Source of the DNA: Chitinophaga filiformis
Lineage (GTDB): Bacteria > Bacteroidota > Bacteroidia > Chitinophagales > Chitinophagaceae
Length of the DNA: 64,000 nt
Direction of reading: 5' to 3'
NCBI RefSeq assembly: GCF_021646545.1
Contig: NZ_JAKIRP010000009.1
Coordinates: 1-64,000, forward strand
Part shown: positions 16,145 to 25,325 of the stretch, piece after piece
How positions within the stretch are numbered: position 1 is the first letter of the stretch
Layout: every line of letters begins with the position of its first letter
Position numbers and translations under genes: made by a program
Notes under the pieces: model-generated
The model's input: only the letters and a program-made list of their open reading frames with translations
The model's database searches: none
What the model was told of the DNA's origin: nothing

Positions 16145-17941
16145 ATGCGACTTTTTATATTGCCATGTGCTATCCTGTTCCTGTTATGTACCGTACGTCA
16201 TGCCTATTCCCAATCCATTCTTACGGTCAGGGAAATTGATCAGAATAACAAGCCATACGAGAATAAGAACAATGCCGACATCAACAGCCGGCTGACGGTA
16301 TTGTTTGATCGCGGAGCTTTCATCAGGAAGATAAATACCAGTGGTATCGGCAACCCATTACCACCGGATGCGGTAAACCTGCTCAATACCCTTTATGATG
16401 CTACGCAAAAGGTGGAAGGATGGTCAAAAGGGATGGAAGATGCCGTGAGGAATTATGTGCGGGGCGACAAGGCCAGCCTGACGACTTTTCTGCAACGTAC
16501 GGCTTCTGTTACCGGAGAAATTGTTGCGGTCTTCGACCGTGATCAGCTGACGCGCGATTACTATGAAAGCTATTTTAAAGGCCCTGAAGATTTCACGGAC
16601 GAAAACATATGGGGCGGTATTTTATATGCCGTCAATAAAAGGATTGTGGACCTCGAAGAACAATTATCGAAAAGTCCTGCCTATGACGATGTCCGCATCC
16701 AGATCGGTGGATGGCTGATGCACAATAACCAGCCGTCTCCCCTGCATTTCAATGGCCTTGACGATAATCCGCTGGGAGATTATTATGAAGTGGAGCGCTG
16801 GAAGTTTACGCTGACAGATGCACAGGTAGCCCAACTGGAAGATATCCAGAAATGGGTGAGAAGCAGCCAGCAGCGGGAATTGAATGTCAATGAAATATTA
16901 CGCGGTGAATATGTACGACAGTTCACAGGTATCTTACAGCAAAGGCTTAAAACGGATTTTGAGGCATTTAAGAAAGAGGGTGAGAAAGTACTGGCTACCT
17001 TACAGGAACAGCAGATCGTTACTGACGTGAAACAGATACTGGCGCAGGGTGAGCAGATAAAGACACTGCTGACCGAGAAGGTGAGTTATTACCAGTCGCT
17101 GTTGAATAATACGCAGTCTGTAAGTGGTATTGCTTTTATATCCCGGCTGCAGACCGACGTGAATACCATCAATGGCGAGTTCAATGAAATGAAAGAACTG
17201 CTTACGGCTTTCCAGTCACATATTCCTGCTGCCAGTGCAGAGGTCAGGACGCAATGTGCTAATCTCGTATCATTAGCCGCAGGTAAGGTGTCAGAACTGG
17301 CGAACCTCGTGATACCCGATGAAGTACTGCGTTTCGGCGGGGAAGAAAGACGTCTGGCCGCACTGGCGCTTAGCTTCTCGGATAAGGTATATTCACTGGC
17401 ATTAGGTAGCATACCCGCTGAAGCAAGCACTGATCTGTTATACGCCGGTTTCCGCCAGGCGGGCGACAGGGTGGTGATCAAAATGCAGGTTACCAATATC
17501 AGTTCAAAAAAGAATTTGCTGGAAGAAACGCACAGTGTGACATTATACCGCATTCTGCCCCATCTGGAAGCTACTGTAGGGGTTATTTTTGCCCATCCGC
17601 TCACTGCTACTAAAATAGAGAAGGATGTGCAGATGGCGCCCTATTACAATGTACTGTTCAAAGGCATTCTCGGCATGAGTCAGAAATGGAAAAGGAATTC
17701 CTCATTGCCAAATAATCTGCTGGACATGAACTTCGGTCTGCATGTCTCTTCGCCCGATTTCGATAAAGATGATGTGCCGGAGTTAGGACTTGGTGTGGTA
17801 GCGTCAACATTTAAAGACTACCTGCAGGTGGGATGGGCATATAATCTTTTCCAGGGAGCGAACTATGTGTTCATCGGCTTCAGACTGCCAATACCTACCA
17901 TGAACTTTGGAGGTGGCAACGGTGGCGCTGCGCTGAAGTAG
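16145..17941 (+). CDS. Hypothetical exported coiled-coil protein (598 residues)
   Basis: Not recognised. A signal peptide (MRLFILPCAILFLLCTVRHAYS) is followed by a mostly helical region with heptad-like stretches (~250-390, e.g. FEAFKKEGEKVLATLQEQQI). The C-terminal ~150 residues are beta-rich with alternating hydrophobics (YLQVGWAYNLFQGANYVFIGF), consistent with an outer-membrane barrel-like ending. Probably a cell-envelope protein. No family name can be supported from sequence alone. Confidence 0.6.
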   Translation: MRLFILPCAILFLLCTVRHAYSQSILTVREIDQNNKPYENKNNADINSRLTVLFDRGAFIRKINTSGIGNPLPPDAVNLLNTLYDATQKVEGWSKGMEDAVRNYVRGDKASLTTFLQRTASVTGEIVAVFDRDQLTRDYYESYFKGPEDFTDENIWGGILYAVNKRIVDLEEQLSKSPAYDDVRIQIGGWLMHNNQPSPLHFNGLDDNPLGDYYEVERWKFTLTDAQVAQLEDIQKWVRSSQQRELNVNEILRGEYVRQFTGILQQRLKTDFEAFKKEGEKVLATLQEQQIVTDVKQILAQGEQIKTLLTEKVSYYQSLLNNTQSVSGIAFISRLQTDVNTINGEFNEMKELLTAFQSHIPAASAEVRTQCANLVSLAAGKVSELANLVIPDEVLRFGGEERRLAALALSFSDKVYSLALGSIPAEASTDLLYAGFRQAGDRVVIKMQVTNISSKKNLLEETHSVTLYRILPHLEATVGVIFAHPLTATKIEKDVQMAPYYNVLFKGILGMSQKWKRNSSLPNNLLDMNFGLHVSSPDFDKDDVPELGLGVVASTFKDYLQVGWAYNLFQGANYVFIGFRLPIPTMNFGGGNGGAALK

Positions 17942-18082
17942 CTTTCAATATAATGGTGAAGAAGATCATGCGCTTTGTCCATAATAGCAAGGCCTTATGA
18001 ATCGATCAGTTGATGTCAAAATTGGCATGACTAATGCGGATGTTTATGTCCCATCTTTTCTTTACCATTAAACTGCGCGTAT

Positions 18083-18502
18083 ATGGCTAAAACAGGGCCC
18101 ATTCTTATACTGGAAGATGATTCCGATGACAGGGAGATCTACGAGAAAGTAATGGCTTCGCTGGGCGTTAAAAACCAGGTCATTTTTTTTGAAGGAGGGG
18201 ATGACCTGTTGCGCTATCTGCAGGTAACAACTGAGCAGCCGTTTGTTATCATCTCTGATATCAATCTGCCCCGGATGAGTGGCCTCGAATTGAGAAGGCT
18301 GATAGACGCTGATGAATTCCTCAGAAAAAAGAGTATACCATTTGTTTTTCTGACTACTGTTGAATCAAAAGAGGTGGTAGATGAAGTATACAAGTTAACC
18401 GTGCAAGGTTACTTCGTTAAAAAGTACCTCTTAAGTGATATCGAAAAACAGGTGAAACAGATACTGGATTACTGGCGTGATTGTAAACATCCCAATGCGT
18501 AA
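18083..18502 (+). CDS. Single-domain response regulator
   Basis: 139 residues, a lone receiver domain. Acidic pocket EDDSDD (~11-16), phosphoacceptor Asp in ISDINLPRMSGLELR (~residue 59), switch Thr in FLTT and conserved Lys in YFVKK. No output domain, so it would act by protein-protein contact, as in phosphorelays. No kinase gene is adjacent. This is the RpfG/CheY-like group with the long SDINLPRMSG motif common in Bacteroidota. Confidence 0.85.
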   Translation: MAKTGPILILEDDSDDREIYEKVMASLGVKNQVIFFEGGDDLLRYLQVTTEQPFVIISDINLPRMSGLELRRLIDADEFLRKKSIPFVFLTTVESKEVVDEVYKLTVQGYFVKKYLLSDIEKQVKQILDYWRDCKHPNA

Positions 18503-18528
18503 TGTATGGCCAGTGGGTACACATAACT

Positions 18529-18897
18529 TCACCGATACCTTTTATCAAGATCCAGTAATTCCTCTTCCGTGAGTCGCAGTTGCAGCAATCCTCTTATCTG
18601 CAGATATCTTGAGCGTTTAACCCATACCGGCATGGCGGCCAGCGTTTCGGGGAAATCTCCCAGGTGTTCGTAAAATGACACACCAGCAGCATTCCGCAGG
18701 TCTTCAGCATTTTGTTGTGAACACCATTCGGCAAAGGCATAATATTTCTTTAGCCGTTCACGGTCTCCTGCTTTATGTGCAGCTACTGTTGCCGATAATA
18801 ACGCAGAGAACGCGGTGTAAATTGACGCACGGGGATCCTCCAATTCCACCCTTTCCTCCGGAAGACATTCAAGTGCTTTTCGCCTCCACATGCTCAT
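18529..18897 (-). CDS. Hypothetical protein (about 122 residues)
   Basis: I start at MSMWRRKALE (18897) instead of the upstream ATG at 18942. A small helical soluble protein with VSFYEHLGDFPETLAAMP near the C-terminus. It resembles short DUF7674-type proteins (tentative). No functional residues can be assigned. The gap to the acyltransferase gene (18898-19218) holds only the promoter described at 19164. Confidence 0.55.
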   Translation of the reverse strand: MSMWRRKALECLPEERVELEDPRASIYTAFSALLSATVAAHKAGDRERLKKYYAFAEWCSQQNAEDLRNAAGVSFYEHLGDFPETLAAMPVWVKRSRYLQIRGLLQLRLTEEELLDLDKRYR

Positions 18898-19163
18898 ATA
18901 GTATAGGTTTTTGTTAAAAAATGAACAGCTGCGCCAGCGCATGTGCCCAGTGCAAATTACTTCAGATTTTCTTCAGGATTATCCCCCCGTAATCAGCCCT
19001 GCTACAGTGTGGGTATTTCTTAAGACATCCTTTACTCATTTTTTTCATAGTAAGGTACGGCCGCTTTTTCTCTTGTTACTGATGTTCAATACGATAACTA
19101 TACCGGATAAACATACACTATGCAAAGAAAAGTTAAGATTTCATATTTCATATAAATCGGTTC

Positions 19164-19171
19164 TAAATTTG
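19164..19171 (+). promoter_or_regulatory. Bacteroidota -7 element TAAATTTG for the acyltransferase gene
   Basis: Perfect match to TAnnTTTG, 48 bases before the ATG at 19219. No clear TTTG -33 element is seen at the usual spacing. Confidence 0.5.
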
Positions 19172-19218
19172 CGTTAAAGGACTGTCAGGATTGTAGATAT
19201 AGTCCGGATAATTGCTAA

Positions 19219-20211
19219 ATGGGGAGGAAGCCCGGTATAGAGCCCTCAAGGTCAAAGAAACTGCCTATGTACGACGCTGCTAATTCTATGAAGAGACCCG
19301 CAGGATTTGCCCGCCGCGAAATGAAAGAGACAACTGTGGTCAGGCGCCGCAATCTGCTTTATGAGTTGTTATTTGTTCTTGTGTATCTGATAAGCCTCTT
19401 GCCTGCAGGTATATTAAAAATCTTACAGAAATTACTCTACTGGTCACTGTACAAAGTGATAAGATATCGCTATGATGTAGTGGTGCAGAACCTTTCCCGT
19501 TCCTTTCCGAAAAGGAGTTACAGGCAGATACAGGCCATTACAAGACTCTTTTACAGGCATTTAAGTGAGTTGCTGGTCGAGACACTGCGCTTACTCTCTA
19601 TGTCAGAAAAAGAGCATCGCAAGCAGGTACACATCCATAATCCGGAAGTACTGGAACATTGTCATCAGGAAGGACGGAATATCATTATTGTGCTGGGGCA
19701 TTACGGCAATTGGGAGTGCCTGAATATGCTGCCCAAATATCTCTCTTTTGATGTATATGCAGTGTATAAGCCTGGGTCCAGCCCCTTCATTAACAGGCTT
19801 TTATACCGCATCCGTTCAAGATTTGGCATCAGGTTGCTGGCTATCAATGAAACTGCACGTTTCATGCTGTCGCACCGCGATCACCCGAATGCCTATATCT
19901 TCATTGCAGATCAGTCGCCTTCGGTAAGGGCAAAGTATGAAACAGATTTCCTCCATCAGCCAACGGGGTTATTTACCGGTGCAGAGCAACTGGCAAAGTC
20001 GCTGGATGCGGTAGTTATTTATGCCTCTGTAAGAAAACGTACAGGAGGGAAAGGTTGGAATGTTTATTTCTCTCTCATCACAGAAGACCCTGTGGATGTG
20101 GAGTCGTATGAGATCACGAAAACCTTCGCCTGGTATCTGGAACATGATATCATGTACGCGCCCGAATACTGGCTGTGGTCACATAAGCAGTGGGAGCGGG
20201 GAGAGCGTTAA
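19219..20211 (+). CDS. LpxL/HtrB-type lysophospholipid acyltransferase
   Basis: 330 residues from this start. An ATG at 19321 (MKETTVVRRR) leaves a ~296-residue protein closer to the family norm and may be the true start. One membrane anchor (LLFVLVYLISLLPAGIL) is followed by the acyltransferase catalytic motif GHYGNWE (HxxxxE type) at ~154-160 of the long form and the ADQSP motif at ~234-238. Family role: late acylation of lipid A or transfer of an acyl group to an aminolipid in the inner membrane. Its stop overlaps the convergent sbcC stop by 3 bases. Confidence 0.85.
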   Translation: MGRKPGIEPSRSKKLPMYDAANSMKRPAGFARREMKETTVVRRRNLLYELLFVLVYLISLLPAGILKILQKLLYWSLYKVIRYRYDVVVQNLSRSFPKRSYRQIQAITRLFYRHLSELLVETLRLLSMSEKEHRKQVHIHNPEVLEHCHQEGRNIIIVLGHYGNWECLNMLPKYLSFDVYAVYKPGSSPFINRLLYRIRSRFGIRLLAINETARFMLSHRDHPNAYIFIADQSPSVRAKYETDFLHQPTGLFTGAEQLAKSLDAVVIYASVRKRTGGKGWNVYFSLITEDPVDVESYEITKTFAWYLEHDIMYAPEYWLWSHKQWERGER

Positions 20212-23200
20212 CTACCCACCACTTCCACCTTACTTTTTCCGTTGGCCAGCCTGATCACCTTTATCTGTGTGGGTATGCGCTCCGTCATTTCCTGCACGTG
20301 AGAGATCACACCCACTTTACGTCCCTGGTTGTGCAGGCGCTCCAGTGCATCTACCGCTACATTCAGTGTATCGGGATCGAGTGCGCCAAAACCTTCGTCA
20401 ATGAAAAGCGATTCTACTTTCATCCTGCTGGACGACAATGAAGCCAGTCCTAATGCCAGTGCCAGCGATACCAGGAAAGACTCTCCGCCGGAGAGGGAAA
20501 AGACCGTTCTGAGCTCGTTCCCCATATCTTTATCCAGTACCTGTAAGCCCAGGTTGCCGGGTATTCTGAGCAGTTTATAACGGCTTGTCAGCATCTGCAG
20601 ATGCATATTGGCATATCCCAGCAGGATGTCCAGCGTATATTCCTGCGCAATCTGCCTGAACTTCTTACCATCTGCTGAACCGATCAGTTCATTGAGTTTG
20701 CTCCAGTTCTCCTGTACGGCAGTTTTAGCCGTAATAGCTGCCTGTAGTCCGCCGATCTTTGATTTGTTCTCCGCATCCTGCCGCAGCTGATATTCAACGT
20801 TATTCCTGTCGTTGGTAAGGTCCCTTAACAGTTTACGTGTATCTGCTGCCAGTGTCATTACTTCTTCCAGTGAGCGGTCAGCAATGCGTTTATTGGTATG
20901 ATTTGTTACCTGCAGGGTTCTTTCATCGAGGGTGGCCCTGCTGGTGGTAACATTCTGCTGGATGGACCGGATCTCTTTTCTTTCGTTATCTATCCAGGCG
21001 GTAGAGTAAGCTAAGAGCTGTGTAAGATCATCTTCAGAAAGCTCCATCTTATGTTCTGCAGCATATGCTGTGATCCATATATGGATCTCGTGTTGCTGCT
21101 TTTCGATATTGCCGCTGAGCAGCATAATATCCTTCTCCGTCTGTACTTTACCCGTTGTGTAAGTGAGCAGTTCTTCCTTGCTGGCTGTCACCGCCTCATG
21201 CGCTGTTTGCTGTACGGCGGCAGCATTGTCACTGGCCTGTTTGAGCCTGGTTTCGAAGGTGCTGACATCGTCCCCGCTGAGCAATGCTTTCCTTTCATTG
21301 GCCAGTGTCTGTAACTGATGCTTGAGGCCGTTGAGTGTATTGACCTTGTTCGTCACATCATCGGCAATAGCGGGCGCCTGTCTGCGCATTTCAGCTAAAG
21401 CGGAACGGAGTACCTGCAGCTGCTGGGTATTGTCAGTTATCGCCTGTACATGTTCCTTCCAGCGTTTGGCGAAAGAGCGGATGCTGTCGTCGAACCCCTG
21501 CGGGTCCTTCTTCCAGTTCTCGATCCAGACAGGATTATTGAAAAACGGCGCAAGCTCTTCTTTCATTACATCCAGGTCCTGCGTAATGTTGTCCAGCTGC
21601 TGTTGCAGCTGTCCCAGTGTTTCCTGTTTGCCAGCCTTATCGCGTTGTTTATCTTTCAGCTGGTCATTGGCAGTAGCCAGGGCACTGTTGAGCGTATCCA
21701 GTTGTAATTTCAGCTGATCGGTTTCCCGTTTTTTCTCTTCGTAAGATGTTATCTGCGCAGTATTCTCCCGCTGTTTTGACAACAACTGTTGTATATGTGT
21801 ATCCAGCCAGGCAGCCCTTTCTGTGGCGGCGACGGTGGCACTCACAGTAGCCAGCTGGAAGGATTGCCATTGCTGTTCCAGGGCGTTTATCTGCTGATCT
21901 CTGTCTGCGAGGGCCTTTTCATGAGCAGCCGTTTCCTGTTCCAACCTGCTGATCAATTGCGTCAGGCTGCTGATCTCACCGGCGAGCGTATTGTATGCGC
22001 GGTTTGTTGCCAGGCTTTCTTCTTCAAGTCCTTTCAGTAGTGTATGTGCAAGCGGATTTTCTTCAGAGAATGGATGGTCCCTGCTGCCGCATACTGGACA
22101 GGGATCACCCGGCGTCAGTTGTGCACGGAGCGATTCAACATTCTCGGCCACCTGAAGTCTTGCCTGGTGAAGGAGTTTGTCTGCCAGTTCTTTTTTTGCC
22201 TGTGCCTCTTTTAGTTGTTCCTGTTTCTCCTGCAGTGTTGTTGTCTTTACAGTCAGTTCCTGGCGACAGGTATCGTACTGACGGGTGGTGTGCTCTTTCT
22301 CGCGCAGGTTAGTAAACAGGAGCGCCCAGTGGGCCTTGGCGGCATCTGCCTCGCGGATGCTACCCGCCAGACTGCTTTCTCTGGCTTTTATTTCATCAAG
22401 CGGAATTGCCGCCAGTGTATTGTTCAATTGCTCATAGGCACTATGTAAAGTTGTCTGTTGCTGTTGATATTGAGACACCTGTTCCTGCAGCGTAGTGATC
22501 ACTTTATCTGTTTCAGCCAGGAATGCAACGGTGGCCTGTTTCGTCTCTGTCAGCCGTTGCTGCAGCGGCAGCCATTTGGAAGCATGTCCCAGCTGGGTAG
22601 TGATCTCGATAATATTCTCGGCAATATCCTGCCTGCTTACATGTTCCTTCTGCCAGTCTTCCAGTCTGGCGATGCCTGCACTTACTGTATTGATCTCCTG
22701 TTCTTTCTTCACCAGTGCTTCCAGGTGTGCATCGTGTTTCTGTTGAGCGGCGCCTGATTCAGTTTCTGCGGTTTTTACCTGCCTGCCCTTTTCAGCGATC
22801 AGTGTATCCAGTTCTTTGGCCCTGTTAATATCCGGCTGGTAACGCGCTGTATCCTGCTGTCTGGACAACAGTTCCTGGCTGGCAATGTCCAGTTGTTTAA
22901 GGGCGGCCTGATGACTTTCTGTGGTACGTTGGATACGTGAAGACAGCTCCTGCAATGCGGCAGATTTATCTGCCAGCTGGGCTTCTGATGCTTTTTTTGC
23001 TGCTATCAGCCCTCTCGCGGGTTGCACATTTTCCACCAGGGTGAAGGTGCGGATCCTCTCAGCGGCATTTTCCATGGCTGTCAGTGCCTGCTGATAGTGC
23101 TGTGCTGCCTGGTCCCTGCTTGTGGTCAGTGCCGCAAGCGACTGGTGCCAGTTGATCTCGTCTGTCAGTCCTGCCAGGATCTTTTCCTGCTCTTCCGTCT

Positions 23201-23942
23201 TTTTCAGCAGTTCCTCCCGCTGGGCGCTCAGTTCCTGCTGTTGTTCTTCCGTGAGGCTGACAATGCCCGCTATCTGCGCTTTCAGGTTCTTAAGGTCCTG
23301 GTCGGCCTGTTTATATTTATCGAATACCGTTCTGGAAATTTCTGAATAGATATCGGTCCCGGTGAGTTTCTCCAGGAGGGAAGCCTTGGCGTCCTTATCG
23401 GCCTTCAGGAAGGCGGTGAAATCTCCCTGTGCCAGTAGCACGGATCGGGTGAATTGTTCGAAGTTCAGTCCCACCAGCCGTTCTATTTCTTTCAGGGTTT
23501 CAGTTTTCTTCCCCGGAACGGCCATATTGGTACTCAGGTTGAATAAATCCATGGTGTCTGTCTGCAGGTTCCCGTCTATCTTATTGCGGGCCCTTTTGAC
23601 AGACCAGGTGGCCCTGTAGTTGTTGCCGTCAGTACCGGCAAATTCCACCTCTGCAAATCCATCGGCAGTGCCATCGCGCAGGATACCCCTGATGTCTCCC
23701 TGATTCAGTTTATTGCCTGCCAGGTCCTGTATTTCAATACCGGTTTCTTTTGCCTGCTGATAACGTGGGGTCTTGGCATAGAGCGCCAGGCAGAGGGCAT
23801 CCAGCAAAGTGGATTTACCCGCGCCTGTAGGTCCGGTAATCGCGAAGATACCGGCCTGACTGAGTGGTTCTTTCGTGAAATCTATTTCGTTGGTATCTTC
23901 CAGTGAGGCCAGATTCTTAAAACGAATGGCTAATATTCTCAT
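20208..23942 (-). CDS. sbcC: Exonuclease subunit SbcC
   Basis: 1244 residues, the ABC-type SMC-like ATPase of the SbcCD (Rad50-Mre11) nuclease that opens hairpins and ends. I start at MRILAIRFKNLASL (23942) because homologues begin there. Walker A GPTGAGKST is near residue 35, two long coiled coils flank the zinc hook CPVC at ~613-616, the ABC signature LSGGES is near the C-terminus and Walker B reads SLFIDEGFGALD. Four bases separate it from sbcD upstream, so the two are co-translated. Confidence 0.95.
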   Translation of the reverse strand: MRILAIRFKNLASLEDTNEIDFTKEPLSQAGIFAITGPTGAGKSTLLDALCLALYAKTPRYQQAKETGIEIQDLAGNKLNQGDIRGILRDGTADGFAEVEFAGTDGNNYRATWSVKRARNKIDGNLQTDTMDLFNLSTNMAVPGKKTETLKEIERLVGLNFEQFTRSVLLAQGDFTAFLKADKDAKASLLEKLTGTDIYSEISRTVFDKYKQADQDLKNLKAQIAGIVSLTEEQQQELSAQREELLKKTEEQEKILAGLTDEINWHQSLAALTTSRDQAAQHYQQALTAMENAAERIRTFTLVENVQPARGLIAAKKASEAQLADKSAALQELSSRIQRTTESHQAALKQLDIASQELLSRQQDTARYQPDINRAKELDTLIAEKGRQVKTAETESGAAQQKHDAHLEALVKKEQEINTVSAGIARLEDWQKEHVSRQDIAENIIEITTQLGHASKWLPLQQRLTETKQATVAFLAETDKVITTLQEQVSQYQQQQTTLHSAYEQLNNTLAAIPLDEIKARESSLAGSIREADAAKAHWALLFTNLREKEHTTRQYDTCRQELTVKTTTLQEKQEQLKEAQAKKELADKLLHQARLQVAENVESLRAQLTPGDPCPVCGSRDHPFSEENPLAHTLLKGLEEESLATNRAYNTLAGEISSLTQLISRLEQETAAHEKALADRDQQINALEQQWQSFQLATVSATVAATERAAWLDTHIQQLLSKQRENTAQITSYEEKKRETDQLKLQLDTLNSALATANDQLKDKQRDKAGKQETLGQLQQQLDNITQDLDVMKEELAPFFNNPVWIENWKKDPQGFDDSIRSFAKRWKEHVQAITDNTQQLQVLRSALAEMRRQAPAIADDVTNKVNTLNGLKHQLQTLANERKALLSGDDVSTFETRLKQASDNAAAVQQTAHEAVTASKEELLTYTTGKVQTEKDIMLLSGNIEKQQHEIHIWITAYAAEHKMELSEDDLTQLLAYSTAWIDNERKEIRSIQQNVTTSRATLDERTLQVTNHTNKRIADRSLEEVMTLAADTRKLLRDLTNDRNNVEYQLRQDAENKSKIGGLQAAITAKTAVQENWSKLNELIGSADGKKFRQIAQEYTLDILLGYANMHLQMLTSRYKLLRIPGNLGLQVLDKDMGNELRTVFSLSGGESFLVSLALALGLASLSSSRMKVESLFIDEGFGALDPDTLNVAVDALERLHNQGRKVGVISHVQEMTERIPTQIKVIRLANGKSKVEVVGS

Positions 23943-23946
23943 GCGC

Positions 23947-25191
23947 TTACTGCTCTTTTGTAGTGATTTCCTGTAATACCTGGTTGAACAGGGCAACCAG
24001 TTCTTCCGGGGTGTCGCTGTTGTAATCTGCCCGGTAGATCTGCTTAAAAACGTCCAGCGGGTTCAGTTCGTGCAGCTGATCGGCGCTGACGGTTGTTGCT
24101 GCATCCTCCTCTGTTTCACCCGAAGGGTACCTGACGTCTATTTTGGCAAGCCGCACGTGCCTGCCTGCCAGGGCAGTCTCTACCTTATGGCGCAGGGCCG
24201 GCTCAGGGCCCTCCAGCAGTACCCGTACTTCCAGGTAGGGGGCAGTATTGATATCTTCTCCTGCCTCCGGCAATTGCGACAGCTGTTCCAGTACTTCCGG
24301 CAGCGGCTGTGGCTTGGACGGTACGCGCAGCAGCGCCGTGGTGACAGGTATTTCGCACAGCGCTATATCGCTGATCTCACCTGCTGTAATATCGAAGGTG
24401 ACTACCTGGTGCCTGTAGTTCATTTCGGAGAATGACATTGGCAGCGGACTGCCGCTATACCGTATGTTTTCTTTCCCGCCGATCTTCTGGGCCTTATGTA
24501 TGTGTCCTAATGCTGTATAGAGGATGTCTTCATGGAATGCCTTTGCCGGTACAAATTCTATCCCTCCCATAATCACTCTTTCCGTCTTGTCGTGGTCAGA
24601 CAGTTCGGCGTCCAGGGTATGCAGGTGCGCCATTGCAATAATACCCTGACCATCCTGTTTTTTGGTCAGTGCATACTCATATGCTTCTTTGTACAGTGCT
24701 GATACACCATCTGCATAGAGGGCGGCGCTTTCTGCCACTGCCGGGTAGTCGCCCATCCGCAGGAAGGGAATGGCCAGGCACCAGAGAACAGTATTACCCT
24801 GTTTGTCTTTTACAGGGATGATCATCTTTTCATAGTCGATGCTACCGTCTTCCCTGCGCTCTATCATGCCGATAATATGGATGTTGGATGATTCCAGCAG
24901 GGGCTTGGGGGCTTCCAGCCGGGCAGCAGAGTCGTGATTGCCTGCTGTGACAATGATCTGCAGGTCAGGTTGTGCCTTTACGGCATTATTCAGAAAGGAG
25001 TAAAATAGTTTAATGGAGCCCGCAGCAGGATTTGCTACGTCGAACACGTCACCACTGATGATCAACAGCTCAATGTCTTTTTCCTTAATGGTATCTACCA
25101 GCCAGTTCAGAAATTGCTGGTGCTCGTACGTCCTGTCATACTGATAAAAGGTTTGCCCGATATGCCAGTCCGCAGTATGCAATATTTTCAT
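23947..25191 (-). CDS. sbcD: Exonuclease subunit SbcD
   Basis: 414 residues from MKILHTADWHIGQTF (25191). Metallophosphoesterase motifs are in order: DWH (~8-10), SGDVFD (~47-52), TAGNHD (~85-90) and GHIH. Mn2+-dependent nuclease subunit of SbcCD. The ORF extends upstream to 25281, but the added residues do not resemble SbcD. Confidence 0.95.
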   Translation of the reverse strand: MKILHTADWHIGQTFYQYDRTYEHQQFLNWLVDTIKEKDIELLIISGDVFDVANPAAGSIKLFYSFLNNAVKAQPDLQIIVTAGNHDSAARLEAPKPLLESSNIHIIGMIERREDGSIDYEKMIIPVKDKQGNTVLWCLAIPFLRMGDYPAVAESAALYADGVSALYKEAYEYALTKKQDGQGIIAMAHLHTLDAELSDHDKTERVIMGGIEFVPAKAFHEDILYTALGHIHKAQKIGGKENIRYSGSPLPMSFSEMNYRHQVVTFDITAGEISDIALCEIPVTTALLRVPSKPQPLPEVLEQLSQLPEAGEDINTAPYLEVRVLLEGPEPALRHKVETALAGRHVRLAKIDVRYPSGETEEDAATTVSADQLHELNPLDVFKQIYRADYNSDTPEELVALFNQVLQEITTKEQ

Positions 25192-25325
25192 CAGATATTT
25201 TTTGCAAAGATAAATATATGGCCAGCTTACGCAGCCTACGTGCGTAGCTGACCTCCCTGCAAAAATAAGTAATCGCGGCACTATATAACAACCATGACTC
25301 AGATGGCGGAGCGCACCGGCAGCAA